Shown here: positions 50,897 to 56,484 of the stretch, in pieces
How the letters are laid out: each line of letters begins with the position of its first letter
Position numbering within the stretch: the first letter of the stretch is position 1
Virus record (IMG/VR): IMGVR_UViG_3300031616_000003
Span: 1 to 64,000 of that record
Source of the DNA: a virus
Strand: one strand, 5' to 3'
Length of the DNA: 64,000 nucleotides
Notes under the pieces: generated by a model
The model's input: only the letters and a program-made list of their open reading frames with translations
Databases searched by the model: none
What the model was told of the DNA's origin: nothing
Program-made: the position numbers and the translations under genes

Positions 50897-51465
50897 TGGG
50901 GGCGCTCCGTCCTGCCGGTCCGACCGGCGATCTCGGCCCGGGCGTACGCCGCCAGGACCTCGGTGGCCGGCTCGTCCTCCTCGAAGAAGTCGCCGTCGAT
51001 CGTGGCGCGGCAGCAGCCGTCGCAGTCGTGGTCGGCCAGCTCCGGGTGCAGCCGCACCTGCTGGTCGTCGGGGTCCGGGTGGTGCTGCTCGTGCGTACAC
51101 AGCCGGGTCATGATGCCGAGGTCCTCGCGCCAGCTCAGCGGCCAGTCGGCCTGCGGGTGGTCACTGGGCCAGTGCACCGGGCAGGTCGGCCGGCAGCGGG
51201 TGGGCCCGTGCACGCGCAGCGGTGTCGTGTCCCGCGGCGGGCCGACGAAGACGTAGTCGATCTGCGGCAGCGCCTCGTGCTCGGACCGGGTCGGCAGCCG
51301 GCCGTGCCGGCCCCACGCCTGGTACTCCTGCCACGTCATGCCCAGGTAGACGTGCAGCTGCACATGGCTGTCGCTGGCGGTCCAGACCTCCAGGAAGTCG
51401 TCAACCGCGGCGGCCGGGACCTCGCCGGCGAAGTAGAGGTCCAGGAACCTCAGGGGCTTGTTCAC
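50893..51465 (-). CDS. Hypothetical protein with N-terminal phage domain
   Basis: 190 aa from a GTG at 51465 with GAGAGAGG 5 nt upstream. FLDLYFAGEVPAAAVDDFLEVWTASDSHVQLHVYLGMTWQEYQAWGRHGRLP is a motif-rich start known from small phage and plasmid proteins. The C-terminal half has HDCDGCCRATIDGDFF. No function known. Confidence 0.65.
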   Translation of the reverse strand: MNKPLRFLDLYFAGEVPAAAVDDFLEVWTASDSHVQLHVYLGMTWQEYQAWGRHGRLPTRSEHEALPQIDYVFVGPPRDTTPLRVHGPTRCRPTCPVHWPSDHPQADWPLSWREDLGIMTRLCTHEQHHPDPDDQQVRLHPELADHDCDGCCRATIDGDFFEEDEPATEVLAAYARAEIAGRTGRTERPQ

Positions 51466-51476
51466 GTTGGCCTCTC

Positions 51477-51869
51477 TCACATCGCGCTCGTGATGCGCCA
51501 GTTGTGGCGCCCCGAGCGCAGGTACACCTCGTGCAGGATGGTCACCCGCAGGCGCAGGATCTGCCCCTGGCCCACCGCGGCCTCCTCACGCGGACCTGGC
51601 GCACCGTGCTGGTCCAGCAGGAACCGGCTGGTCATCGCCTCCTCGGTGGCACCGATGCAGGTGGGCTGGTGCGCGCCGTAGTCCAGCCAGGCCCAGTAGT
51701 CGTCCGGCCGCGGATCCTCGGCGGCCGCGAGCAGCACCCTCACCACCCGCTTGGCGGTGCGGTCCTGCTGAGCGAAGCCCAGCGGGCCGAAGTGCCGCAG
51801 CGGATGCGTGGAGCCCGGCTCGTCAGCGGAGGCGAACAGCTCCCACTCGGTCTCGAACAGGTCGCTCAC
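51477..51869 (-). CDS. Hypothetical protein
   Basis: 130 aa from GTG at 51869. DRTAKRVVRVLLAAAEDPRPDDYWAWLDYGAHQPTCIGATEEAMTSRFLLDQHGA and RLRVTILHEVYLRSGRHNWRIT. Mixed alpha/beta. The start overlaps the upstream stop. No recognised family. Confidence 0.65.
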   Translation of the reverse strand: MSDLFETEWELFASADEPGSTHPLRHFGPLGFAQQDRTAKRVVRVLLAAAEDPRPDDYWAWLDYGAHQPTCIGATEEAMTSRFLLDQHGAPGPREEAAVGQGQILRLRVTILHEVYLRSGRHNWRITSAM

Positions 51870-52210
51870 AGGACCACCTGCGCATCCGGGGCGCGCATGA
51901 CCCGGCCGTAGCGTTTGCAGTAGTCCTGGTGCAGCTCGCCCTCGCCGGCCGAGCAGGTAGCACAGCCGTACCGGTCGCTGGTGCGGTGCGGGAAGCGGTC
52001 CGGCGTGAAGCCGAGCTTCCAAGCCCTGGTGCCGAACTCCACGGTCGTGGCCGCGCTTAGGATCGCCGAGGCCGCGCGGGCGCCCAGATGATCCGGGTTG
52101 GCGATCGCGCCGCTGGCCATCAGGCTGTCCTCGTACTCCCGCTGGACCTCGGCGGCGATCCGCTCGTACAGGCTCACCATCTGCGGGTCGTTGTCCCAGT
52201 TGATGTCCAC
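51866..52210 (-). CDS. 114-aa first gene of the leftward block
   Basis: Helical start (QMVSLYERIAAEVQREYEDSLMASG) and CATCSAGEGELHQDYCKRYG with three Cys and one His. GTG at 52210 is preceded by GAGGAGG and a promoter motif. It is the first gene left of the divergent intergenic region. Confidence 0.75.
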   Translation of the reverse strand: MDINWDNDPQMVSLYERIAAEVQREYEDSLMASGAIANPDHLGARAASAILSAATTVEFGTRAWKLGFTPDRFPHRTSDRYGCATCSAGEGELHQDYCKRYGRVMRAPDAQVVL

Positions 52211-52238
52211 GTTCGTCCGGCCTCCTCAAGTTTGAGAC

Positions 52239-52261
52239 AGCGTACAACATCAGGTGCGACA
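52239..52261 (-). promoter_or_regulatory. Promoter motif TGTCG-N12-TACGCT, leftward
   Basis: Minus strand: TGTCG (52261-52257), 12 nt, TACGCT (52244-52239). It faces the leftward gene at 52210. One nt longer spacing than the other sites. Confidence 0.65.
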
Positions 52262-52300
52262 GACCGGCACGTGCCACGATCACGTGAAATCCCAGCATGC

Positions 52301-52529
52301 AATAAACGAAAACCCCCTGCATAGCTCTTGCCATACCCGGGGATTAAACGGACATCGCGCGATAGCAAGTGCCATCCGAGGGTTTTCTGTTTATTCGGCC
52401 GGACCGACGTTCGCGCAGGTCAGGCCCTACGCGAAAATTCCGGAAACTCGGCCATAGCAAGTGCCATACCCGGGGTTTCCGCAGAAAACCCCCGGATGGC
52501 ACTTGCTATGCAGGGGTTTTCGTTTAATT
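52301..52529. repeat. Four copies of a conserved element in the divergent intergenic region
   Basis: The core ATAGCAAGTGCCAT occurs at 52362-52375, 52454-52467 and, inverted, at 52496-52509; a variant ATAGCTCTTGCCAT is at 52321-52334. Each core is flanked by CCC(C) and GGGG runs next to A or T tracts. The last two copies make a palindrome over 52454-52509 with a 14-bp perfect outer stem. The region is clearly richer in A/T than its surroundings and lies between leftward and rightward genes. It may be a replication origin, partition site or operator array. The rest of 52211-52798 shows no gene. Confidence 0.8.
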
Positions 52530-52697
52530 CCTCACCAGGTGGGACTCTCGCGTACCCTGGGGCAAGGTCGGAGGCGTGCTAGCCCACCCCTCCCCACCCT
52601 GCGCTCCACGGGTCGTTGGTCCGTCCCTGTCGGCCGCGCGAGGCGAAGACCCGGGCGCCCTCCCCCTTCCAGTGCCGCCCGGGTCCACGCCCGGTGA

Positions 52698-52719
52698 TGT
52701 CACGACACACCTGTATGCT
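52698..52719 (+). promoter_or_regulatory. Promoter motif TGTCA-N11-TATGCT, rightward
   Basis: TGTCA 52698-52702, 11 nt, TATGCT 52714-52719. It starts a rightward transcript over the 42-aa gene and toward the tRNA array. Confidence 0.6.
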
Positions 52720-52798
52720 CCTTCGAGGAAAACCCTTGTGCGCCAGGCGTGGATCACCTACGGTTGGTGTCAAGCAGAACTAGACGAGGAGCCCCGAG

Positions 52799-52927
52799 AT
52801 GTATCGCTGGCACGCCACGAGCAACCCGCAGCACATGCTGCCGGGCTCGGCAGCCTGCGCCCTCGGGACAATCAACTTCGTCCGCGATGAGCAGTCCCGC
52901 AAGCCCGGAACGAGGCGGCGCCCCTAG
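52799..52927 (+). CDS. 42-aa hypothetical protein before the tRNA array
   Basis: MYRWHATSNPQHMLPGSAAC then ALGTINFVRDEQSRKPG and a basic end. GAGGAG lies 8 nt before the ATG and a promoter motif 80 nt upstream, and a strong terminator follows the stop. These signals support a short expressed gene; the protein has no known relatives that I recognise. Confidence 0.6.
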   Translation: MYRWHATSNPQHMLPGSAACALGTINFVRDEQSRKPGTRRRP

Positions 52928-52944
52928 CGCCACGGTCACACAGA

Positions 52945-52977
52945 CGCCGCCTCCGAACTCGGAGAGCGGCGTTTTTT
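52945..52977 (+). terminator. Rho-independent terminator
   Basis: CGCCGC-CTCCG stem (52945-52955) pairs with CGGAG-A-GCGGCG (52960-52971), with one bulge, and is followed by TTTTTT (52972-52977). It ends the transcript of the 42-aa gene and separates it from the tRNA array. Confidence 0.85.
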
Positions 52978-52996
52978 CGTAGGTCAAACAACTGAA

Positions 52997-53009
52997 TAGG
53001 CACCACCGA
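52997..53009 (+). promoter_or_regulatory. Likely promoter of the tRNA array, starting at the tRNA 5' end
   Basis: TAGGCA (52997-53002) is followed after exactly 7 nt by the first base of tRNA-Trp. The same 7-nt distance separates -10 hexamers from start codons of leaderless genes here, so transcription may begin at the mature tRNA 5' end. Confidence 0.5.
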
Positions 53010-53082
53010 GTGGGTGTAGTTCAACTGGTAGAGCAGCTGCCTCCAAAACAGCAAGTTGCAGGTTCGAGTCCTGTCGCCCGCG
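53010..53082 (+). tRNA. tRNA-Trp(CCA)
   Basis: Seven-bp acceptor stem, D-arm, anticodon loop CTCCAAA and T-arm with GGTTCGAGT. Pair 31-39 is C-A. First gene of the array. Confidence 0.9.
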
Positions 53083-53125
53083 CGTACGGTCCCCCGAGAA
53101 CCTTTGGGCATGGACATGGCACCAC

Positions 53126-53155
53126 TTGAGAACTGCACAGTGGAATGGCATGAGA
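53126..53155 (+). promoter_or_regulatory. rRNA-leader-like motif in the tRNA array
   Basis: TTGAGAACTGCACAGTGGA (53126-53144), then GGCATGAG, resembles the conserved TTGAGAACT-ACAGTGGA-GCA leader element in front of actinobacterial 16S rRNA genes, used for antitermination and processing. Recognised from memory. It lies between the first and second tRNA genes. Confidence 0.55.
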
Positions 53156-53156
53156 T

Positions 53157-53180
53157 CGCCCGGCGGTACGCCGCCGGGCG
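53157..53180 (+). other. Strong hairpin with TACG loop
   Basis: A perfect 10-bp stem (53157-53166 with 53171-53180) around a TACG tetraloop, directly after the rRNA-leader-like motif and 4 nt before tRNA-Ala. No T-run; more likely a processing or antitermination structure than a terminator. Confidence 0.6.
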
Positions 53181-53184
53181 CAAT

Positions 53185-53257
53185 GGGGCCTTGGCGCAGC
53201 TGGTAGCGCGTCGGTATGGCATACCGAAGGTCGTGGGTTCGAATCCCGCAGGCTCCA
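53185..53257 (+). tRNA. tRNA-Ala(GGC)
   Basis: Complete cloverleaf; anticodon loop ATGGCAT closed by TCGGT/ACCGA; T-loop TTCGAAT. Confidence 0.95.
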
Positions 53258-53262
53258 CTCAC

Positions 53263-53335
53263 GCTCGTGTAGCTCAGTTGGGAGAGCGCTGCTCTGAAAA
53301 GGCAGAGGCCGCCGGATCGATACCGGCCGCGAGCA
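53263..53335 (+). tRNA. tRNA-Phe(GAA)
   Basis: Complete cloverleaf; anticodon loop CTGAAAA. The T-loop reads ATCGATA, so position 54 is A instead of the usual T. Confidence 0.92.
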
Positions 53336-53385
53336 CGTCGTCGCCGGTCTGGTCAGGGCGCCATCCCTGCCGGCGGCGGCTCCAT

Positions 53386-53460
53386 GGGCCACTGGAGCTG
53401 TTGGCAAAGCTCATCTCGTTCTCAGCGAGAAGATCGTCGGTTCGAGCCCGACGTGGCCTA
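53386..53460 (+). tRNA. tRNA-Glu(CTC)
   Basis: Acceptor GGGCCAC/GTGGCCT, anticodon stem TCTCG/CGAGA around TTCTCAG, T-loop TTCGAGC. Confidence 0.93.
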
Positions 53461-53469
53461 CGCAACAAT

Positions 53470-53540
53470 GCGGACGTAGCTCAATGGCAGAGCTTCTGTC
53501 TTCCAAACAGACCACGCGAGTTCGATTCTCGTCGTCCGCT
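53470..53540 (+). tRNA. tRNA-Gly(TCC)
   Basis: Acceptor GCGGACG/CGTCCGC; anticodon loop CTTCCAA; T-loop TTCGATT. Confidence 0.95.
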
Positions 53541-53547
53541 CTTTCGC

Positions 53548-53624
53548 TCCGGGTTGGGCTGTTGGCAGGCTCGACGGGGTTTTGGTCCCCGGTACAGACG
53601 CGGGTTCGAATCCTGCACCCGGAA
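53548..53624 (+). tRNA. tRNA-Gln(TTG)
   Basis: Acceptor TCCGGGT/ACCCGGA; anticodon stem CGGGG/CCCCG around TTTTGGT. The D-stem has wobble pairs and the variable region is 8 nt, so the fold is less regular than its neighbours. Confidence 0.85.
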
Positions 53625-53629
53625 CAAAT

Positions 53630-53702
53630 GCCGCCGAAGCTCAGCTGGTTGAGCACCCGCATGGTAAGCGGGAGGCTGAGAGTTCGAATCTCTCCGGTGG
53701 CT
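53630..53702 (+). tRNA. tRNA-Thr(GGT)
   Basis: Complete cloverleaf; anticodon loop ATGGTAA closed by CCCGC/GCGGG; T-loop TTCGAAT. Confidence 0.95.
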
Positions 53703-53714
53703 CGTAAATGCAAT

Positions 53715-53787
53715 GCGGCAGTAGCTCAGTAGGTAGAGCGCGACGTTGCCAACGTCGAGGTGGCGGGTTCGAGACCCGTCTGTCGCT
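53715..53787 (+). tRNA. tRNA-Gly(GCC)
   Basis: Acceptor GCGGCAG/CTGTCGC; anticodon loop TTGCCAA; T-loop TTCGAGA. Confidence 0.95.
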
Positions 53788-53830
53788 CTCGCCCCGGTAT
53801 CTTTTGATCAAAGAAAAGGAGGTGATCCCG

Positions 53831-54271
53831 GTGAGCGACGTCCTGGTCATCAACGCCGACCTGGGGCCCCTGCACCGGGTGCCTCTGAAACACGCGATCC
53901 GGATGCTGGTCCGCGAGGTCGCCGAGATCCACGACTTTGAGCCCGACAAGCTGATCGGCATCTTCCCGATGCCGCGGGTGGTCCGGCTCATCCGGTACGT
54001 CTACACGAAGTGGCGACACACCAGCGGTCCCGGTTGGTCCCGGGCCGGCGTGCTCAAGCGTGACGGCGACCGCTGCGGCTACTGCCGCGGCGCGGCCACC
54101 ACGGTCGACCACATCCAGCCGCGCTCGCGCAGCGGCCGCAACAGCTGGAAGAACACCGTGGCGAGCTGCTACCGGTGTAACCAGGCCAAGGCCAACCGCA
54201 CGCCGGCCGAGGCCGGCATGAGGCTGCTGGTGACCACCGCAGCCCCCACGTGGGCTTCTCTCGCCCACTGA
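53831..54271 (+). CDS. HNH endonuclease inside the tRNA array
   Basis: 146 aa from GTG at 53831 behind a perfect AAGGAGGTGAT site. N-terminal VLVINADLGPLHRVPLKHAIRMLVREVAEIH, then CGYCRGAATTVDHIQPRSRSGRNSWKNTVASCYRCNQAKANRTPAEAG: two CxxC pairs frame the HNH metal site (DHI, N, and a final N/K). Such genes can be homing endonucleases or DNA-maintenance nucleases. It interrupts the array between tRNA-Gly and tRNA-Gln, which fits invasion of the array by a mobile HNH gene. Confidence 0.88.
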   Translation: MSDVLVINADLGPLHRVPLKHAIRMLVREVAEIHDFEPDKLIGIFPMPRVVRLIRYVYTKWRHTSGPGWSRAGVLKRDGDRCGYCRGAATTVDHIQPRSRSGRNSWKNTVASCYRCNQAKANRTPAEAGMRLLVTTAAPTWASLAH

Positions 54272-54273
54272 TC

Positions 54274-54348
54274 GCCAGGCCGACGCCCTGTTGCCGCGGG
54301 GCGCGAGTTGAAGGCGCGGAACAAGCACGCCCGCGACGTCGGCCTGGC
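54274..54348 (+). ncRNA. Unclassified structured RNA A (75 nt) in the tRNA array
   Basis: The ends form a perfect 12-bp stem (54274-54285 with 54337-54348). Inside, GCGC (54301-54304) pairs with GCGC (54314-54317), and GCGG with CCGC can form a further hairpin. There is no GTTCRA T-loop and no anticodon arm of standard form. It is tRNA-sized and lies 5 nt before tRNA-Gln. Confidence 0.5.
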
Positions 54349-54353
54349 CCCAT

Positions 54354-54426
54354 TCCCCGCTGGTGTAACTGGCAGCACGCCTGATTCTGGATCAGGAAGC
54401 CTTGGGTTCGAATCCTGGGTGGGGAG
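54354..54426 (+). tRNA. tRNA-Gln(CTG)
   Basis: Acceptor TCCCCGC/GTGGGGA; anticodon loop TTCTGGA closed by CCTGA/TCAGG; T-loop TTCGAAT. Confidence 0.94.
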
Positions 54427-54482
54427 CGTTGACCCTGCGCTGTCATGCTGCCAGCCCGCGAGAGCCGGGCCAGGGTCCACAT

Positions 54483-54614
54483 GCCGGGGTAGTTCAGCGG
54501 AAGAACACCGCCGCCTCTCGCCTCAGCGTGGTCTGGCCAGACGCGCACGGGGCCCGGGTGTACAACCGGGAGGTTCGCAGGCGGAGGTCGCAGGTTCGAA
54601 TCCTGTCTCTGGCC
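54483..54614 (+). tRNA. tRNA with a 60-nt insertion in the anticodon loop, possibly Arg(TCG)
   Basis: The two ends match over all stems: acceptor GCCGGGG/CTCTGGC, D-stem GTTC/GAAC, anticodon stem CCGCC/GGCGG and a T-arm with TTCGAAT. About 60 nt of self-complementary sequence lie between the anticodon stem strands. If removed just after the 5' strand, the loop is GTTCGCA, giving anticodon TCG, though C at 37 is unusual. Too short for a group I intron. Identity and removal are uncertain. Confidence 0.6.
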
Positions 54615-54618
54615 CAAT

Positions 54619-54691
54619 GCCGATGCAGCTCAGCAGGTAGAGCACGCCACTCGTAATGGCGAGGGCTCCGGTTCGAGTCCGGACTTCGGCT
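54619..54691 (+). tRNA. tRNA-Thr(CGT)
   Basis: Anticodon loop CTCGTAA closed by CGCCA/TGGCG; T-loop TTCGAGT. One T-T mismatch in the acceptor stem. Confidence 0.92.
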
Positions 54692-54696
54692 CTCAT

Positions 54697-54780
54697 GCGC
54701 TCGTGGTGGAAATGGTAGTCACGCCGGTTTCAGAAACCGGTCTCCGCGAGGAGGTGGGAGTTCGACTCTCCCCGGGCGCA
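54697..54780 (+). tRNA. tRNA-Leu(CAG)
   Basis: Class II tRNA with a variable arm; anticodon loop TTCAGAA closed by CCGGT/ACCGG; acceptor GCGCTCG/CGGGCGC. Confidence 0.94.
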
Positions 54781-54782
54781 CT

Positions 54783-54878
54783 GGACGATCACCGCGAAGG
54801 CAGGCAGGTAGCACCCAGCCTGGCCGGAGCCCTTTAGCACCGGAGCCCGGGTAGCGCCCGGGGGAGCGGTGATCGTCC
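54783..54878 (+). ncRNA. Unclassified cloverleaf-like RNA B (96 nt)
   Basis: Perfect 13-bp terminal stem (54783-54795 with 54866-54878). Three internal hairpins: CAGGC/GCCTG (54801-54805, 54818-54822), CCGG/CCGG (54824-54827, 54840-54843) and CCCGGG/CCCGGG (54846-54851, 54857-54862). TAGC(A/G)CC recurs in each arm (near 54809, 54835 and 54852). No T-loop or anticodon arm. It lies 2 nt after tRNA-Leu and 5 nt before tRNA-Ala. Confidence 0.6.
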
Positions 54879-54883
54879 GCAAT

Positions 54884-54956
54884 GGGGTTATAGCTCAATT
54901 GGTAGAGCACTCGTTTCGCATGCGAGAGGTTCGGGGTTCGACTCCCCGTGGCTCCA
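54884..54956 (+). tRNA. tRNA-Ala(CGC)
   Basis: Complete cloverleaf; anticodon loop TTCGCAT; T-loop TTCGACT. Confidence 0.95.
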
Positions 54957-54959
54957 CGT

Positions 54960-55024
54960 GGTTCGCGTTACCTTTCGGAGGGGCCCGGGACGCCGGGGGT
55001 GAGGTTTGAAGCCCACCGCGAACC
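54960..55024 (+). ncRNA. Unclassified cloverleaf-like RNA C (65 nt)
   Basis: Perfect 8-bp terminal stem GGTTCGCG/CGCGAACC (54960-54967 with 55017-55024). Inner hairpins are CCT/AGG around TTCGG, CCCGG/CCGGG around GACG, and GGTG/CACC. A weak T-loop resemblance (GGTTTGAAGCC) exists but the arm does not pair as in tRNA. Lies 3 nt after tRNA-Ala. Confidence 0.5.
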
Positions 55025-55030
55025 CCCAAT

Positions 55031-55104
55031 GTCGCCGCAGAGCAGATGGAGTGCTCACCTCCCTGTCAAGGAGGAGATCGCGGGTTCGAGTCCCGTCGGT
55101 GACG
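55031..55104 (+). tRNA. tRNA-Asp(GTC)
   Basis: Anticodon loop CTGTCAA closed by CCTCC/GGAGG; D-stem GAGC/GCTC; T-loop TTCGAGT. Confidence 0.95.
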
Positions 55105-55109
55105 CGCAA

Positions 55110-55195
55110 GGAAGGGTGGCATGAGCGGCCTATGGCACTGCCCTGCTAAGGCAGATCGGGTAACACCGACGAGGGTTCGAATCCCTCTCCTTCCT
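55110..55195 (+). tRNA. tRNA-Ser(GCT)
   Basis: Class II with variable arm; anticodon loop CTGCTAA closed by CTGCC/GGCAG; acceptor GGAAGGG/TCCTTCC. Confidence 0.94.
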
Positions 55196-55199
55196 CCAG

Positions 55200-55273
55200 G
55201 TCGTCGTAGCTCAGTCGGTTAGAGCGCTTCGCTGATAACGAAGAGGTGGGTGGTTCGATTCCACTCGGCGACA
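55200..55273 (+). tRNA. tRNA-Ile(GAT)
   Basis: Acceptor GTCGTCG/CGGCGAC; anticodon loop CTGATAA; T-loop TTCGATT. Confidence 0.95.
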
Positions 55274-55283
55274 CGCAATTCAT

Positions 55284-55356
55284 GCCCTTGTAGCTCAGTG
55301 GATAGAGCGCCGCACTACGGATGCGGAAGTCGGAGGTTCGAATCCTCTCGGGGGCA
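55284..55356 (+). tRNA. tRNA-Arg(ACG)
   Basis: Anticodon loop CTACGGA closed by CCGCA/TGCGG; A34 is expected to be edited to inosine by host TadA. Confidence 0.95.
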
Positions 55357-55361
55357 CGTAA

Positions 55362-55435
55362 CGGGACGTAGCTCAGTTTGGTAGAGCACACGGCTGGGGG
55401 CCGTGCGGCCGGGCGTTCAAATCGCCCCGTCCCGA
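55362..55435 (+). tRNA. tRNA-Pro(GGG)
   Basis: Acceptor CGGGACG/CGTCCCG; anticodon loop CTGGGGG; T-loop TTCAAAT. Confidence 0.95.
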
Positions 55436-55447
55436 CGCAAGGAACAT

Positions 55448-55521
55448 CTGGGTATGGCTCAGGTTGGTAGAGCGCTGGTTTCGGGAATCAGAGGACGGGG
55501 GTTCAAATCCCTCTACCCAGA
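55448..55521 (+). tRNA. tRNA-Pro(CGG)
   Basis: Acceptor CTGGGTA/TACCCAG; anticodon loop TTCGGGA closed by CTGGT/ATCAG; T-loop TTCAAAT. Confidence 0.95.
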
Positions 55522-55525
55522 CTCT

Positions 55526-55610
55526 GGAGGGTACCGCGGCACAGGGCCGCAACAGGTCTCGAAAACCTGTGGGTCGGGAAACCGGCGGCGTTCGACCCGT
55601 CTACCTTCCG
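55526..55610 (+). tRNA. tRNA-Ser(CGA)
   Basis: Class II; anticodon loop CTCGAAA closed by CAGGT/ACCTG; CCA is encoded directly after the discriminator base (55611-55613). Confidence 0.93.
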
Positions 55611-55614
55611 CCAA

Positions 55615-55686
55615 GCCCCCGTAGCTCAGAGGAAGAGCAACCGACTCTTAATCGGTGGGCCGGGATATCGTAATTCCCCGGGGGCA
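55615..55686 (+). tRNA. tRNA-Lys(CTT) with degenerate T-arm
   Basis: Acceptor GCCCCCG/CGGGGGC and anticodon loop CTCTTAA are standard, but the T-arm reads GGGAT-ATCGTAA-TTCCC: pair 53-61 is T-T and the loop lacks T54. Probably still foldable, but it departs from the rule. Confidence 0.85.
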
Positions 55687-55690
55687 CTTC

Positions 55691-55762
55691 GCGGTGCGTG
55701 CGCTGGACGCGCTTCTCGATCTTCTAAATCGTGTGTGCCGGGTTCGATTCCCGGGTGCCGCA
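55691..55762 (+). tRNA. tRNA-Arg(TCT)
   Basis: Anticodon loop CTTCTAA; acceptor GCGGTGC/GTGCCGC; T-loop TTCGATT. D-loop is short and one anticodon-stem pair (T-T) is missing. Confidence 0.88.
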
Positions 55763-55778
55763 CCGTTACGATCTGCTC

Positions 55779-56033
55779 GTGACCGATCCTCAGGTGGCCG
55801 ACCATCTGGCCAAGCTGGCCAATATCCTGCTCGACCTGGACCGCTGCAAGCACGGCCGGCACAGTATCGACCCGTGCTTCAGCTGTCCCGACGGGATGTC
55901 GGCTGGCAACCCGCACCTGAAGCCAGGCGAGATCATCGGCTACGGGCTCAGCGGGGTGCCGATCCGGATGCCGGATCGCAGCCGCGGCGAGCACCCGTAC
56001 GACGTCGAGTCCTGGCGCACCATGCCCTCGTAG
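55779..56033 (+). CDS. 84-aa Zn-binding-like protein between tRNA genes
   Basis: DPQVADHLAKLANILLDLDRCKHGRHSIDPCFSCPDGMSAGNPHLKPGEIIGYGLSGVPIRM: a helical start and C..H..H..C..C residues that suit zinc. GTG at 55779 lies 6 nt after TACGAT with no ribosome site, so it may be leaderless. Its last codons and stop lie inside the next tRNA gene (overlap 56024-56033). Confidence 0.65.
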   Translation: MTDPQVADHLAKLANILLDLDRCKHGRHSIDPCFSCPDGMSAGNPHLKPGEIIGYGLSGVPIRMPDRSRGEHPYDVESWRTMPS

Positions 56034-56096
56034 CTCAGGGGATAGAGCAGTCGCCTCCTAAGTGAAAGGTCGGCGGTTCGATTCCGCCCGAGGGCA
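56024..56096 (+). tRNA. tRNA-Arg(CCT)
   Basis: Acceptor GCCCTCG/CGAGGGC; anticodon loop CTCCTAA; one mismatch in the anticodon stem. CCA is encoded after the discriminator (56097-56099). Confidence 0.92.
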
Positions 56097-56100
56097 CCAA

Positions 56101-56172
56101 GGGCCGCTAGCTCAGTGGCAGAGCTGCCGACTTTTAATCGGAATGTCCAGAGTTCGATTCTCTGGCGGCCTA
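56101..56172 (+). tRNA. tRNA-Lys(TTT)
   Basis: Anticodon loop CTTTTAA; acceptor GGGCCGC/GCGGCCT; T-loop TTCGATT. Confidence 0.93.
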
Positions 56173-56176
56173 CCTC

Positions 56177-56250
56177 CTCCGCGTAGCTCAGCCTGGCAGA
56201 GCATCTGTTCGACACACAGAAGGTCGGGGGTTCAATTCCCTCCGCGGAGA
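56177..56250 (+). tRNA. tRNA-Val(GAC) with C at position 33
   Basis: Acceptor CTCCGCG/CGCGGAG; anticodon stem TCTGT/ACAGA closes TCGACAC, so the nearly universal U33 is C. CCA is encoded (56251-56253). Confidence 0.85.
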
Positions 56251-56254
56251 CCAT

Positions 56255-56329
56255 GGGGTCGTGGACAAATAGCGCAAAGTCGCCGTCCTTTCAAGGCGGA
56301 ATCTGCGGGTTCAAATCCCGTCGGCCCTA
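56255..56329 (+). tRNA. tRNA-Glu(TTC)
   Basis: Anticodon loop CTTTCAA closed by CCGTC/GGCGG; short D-stem GAC/GTC; T-loop TTCAAAT. Confidence 0.9.
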
Positions 56330-56334
56330 CTCAT

Positions 56335-56405
56335 TCCCTCGTCGTTCAATGGCAGGACAGCGGACTGTTAATCCGCCGACGCTGGTTCGACCCCAGCCGA
56401 GGGAG
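56335..56405 (+). tRNA. tRNA-Asn(GTT)
   Basis: Acceptor TCCCTCG/CGAGGGA; anticodon loop CTGTTAA closed by GCGGA/TCCGC; T-loop TTCGACC. Confidence 0.95.
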
Positions 56406-56410
56406 CGCAA

Positions 56411-56482
56411 GCCCGCATAGCTCATCGGGAGAGCGCCGCTTTCACACAGCGGAGGCGCCAGGTTCGACACCTGGTGTGGGCA
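56411..56482 (+). tRNA. tRNA-Val(CAC)
   Basis: Anticodon loop TTCACAC closed by CCGCT/AGCGG; acceptor GCCCGCA/TGTGGGC. Confidence 0.95.
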
Positions 56483-56484
56483 CT

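Noticed and set aside
52301-52529. CRISPR array
   Set aside because: The copies are irregularly spaced, in both orientations and not separated by unique spacers of equal length; no cas genes.
54483-54614. Group I intron in the tRNA gene
   Set aside because: The insert is only about 60 nt, without the P3-P7 core of group I introns.
55731-55778. Upstream in-frame start of the 84-aa gene between tRNAs
   Set aside because: The longer form would begin inside the tRNA-Arg(TCT) gene; the GTG at 55779, 6 nt after a -10-like hexamer, fits better.
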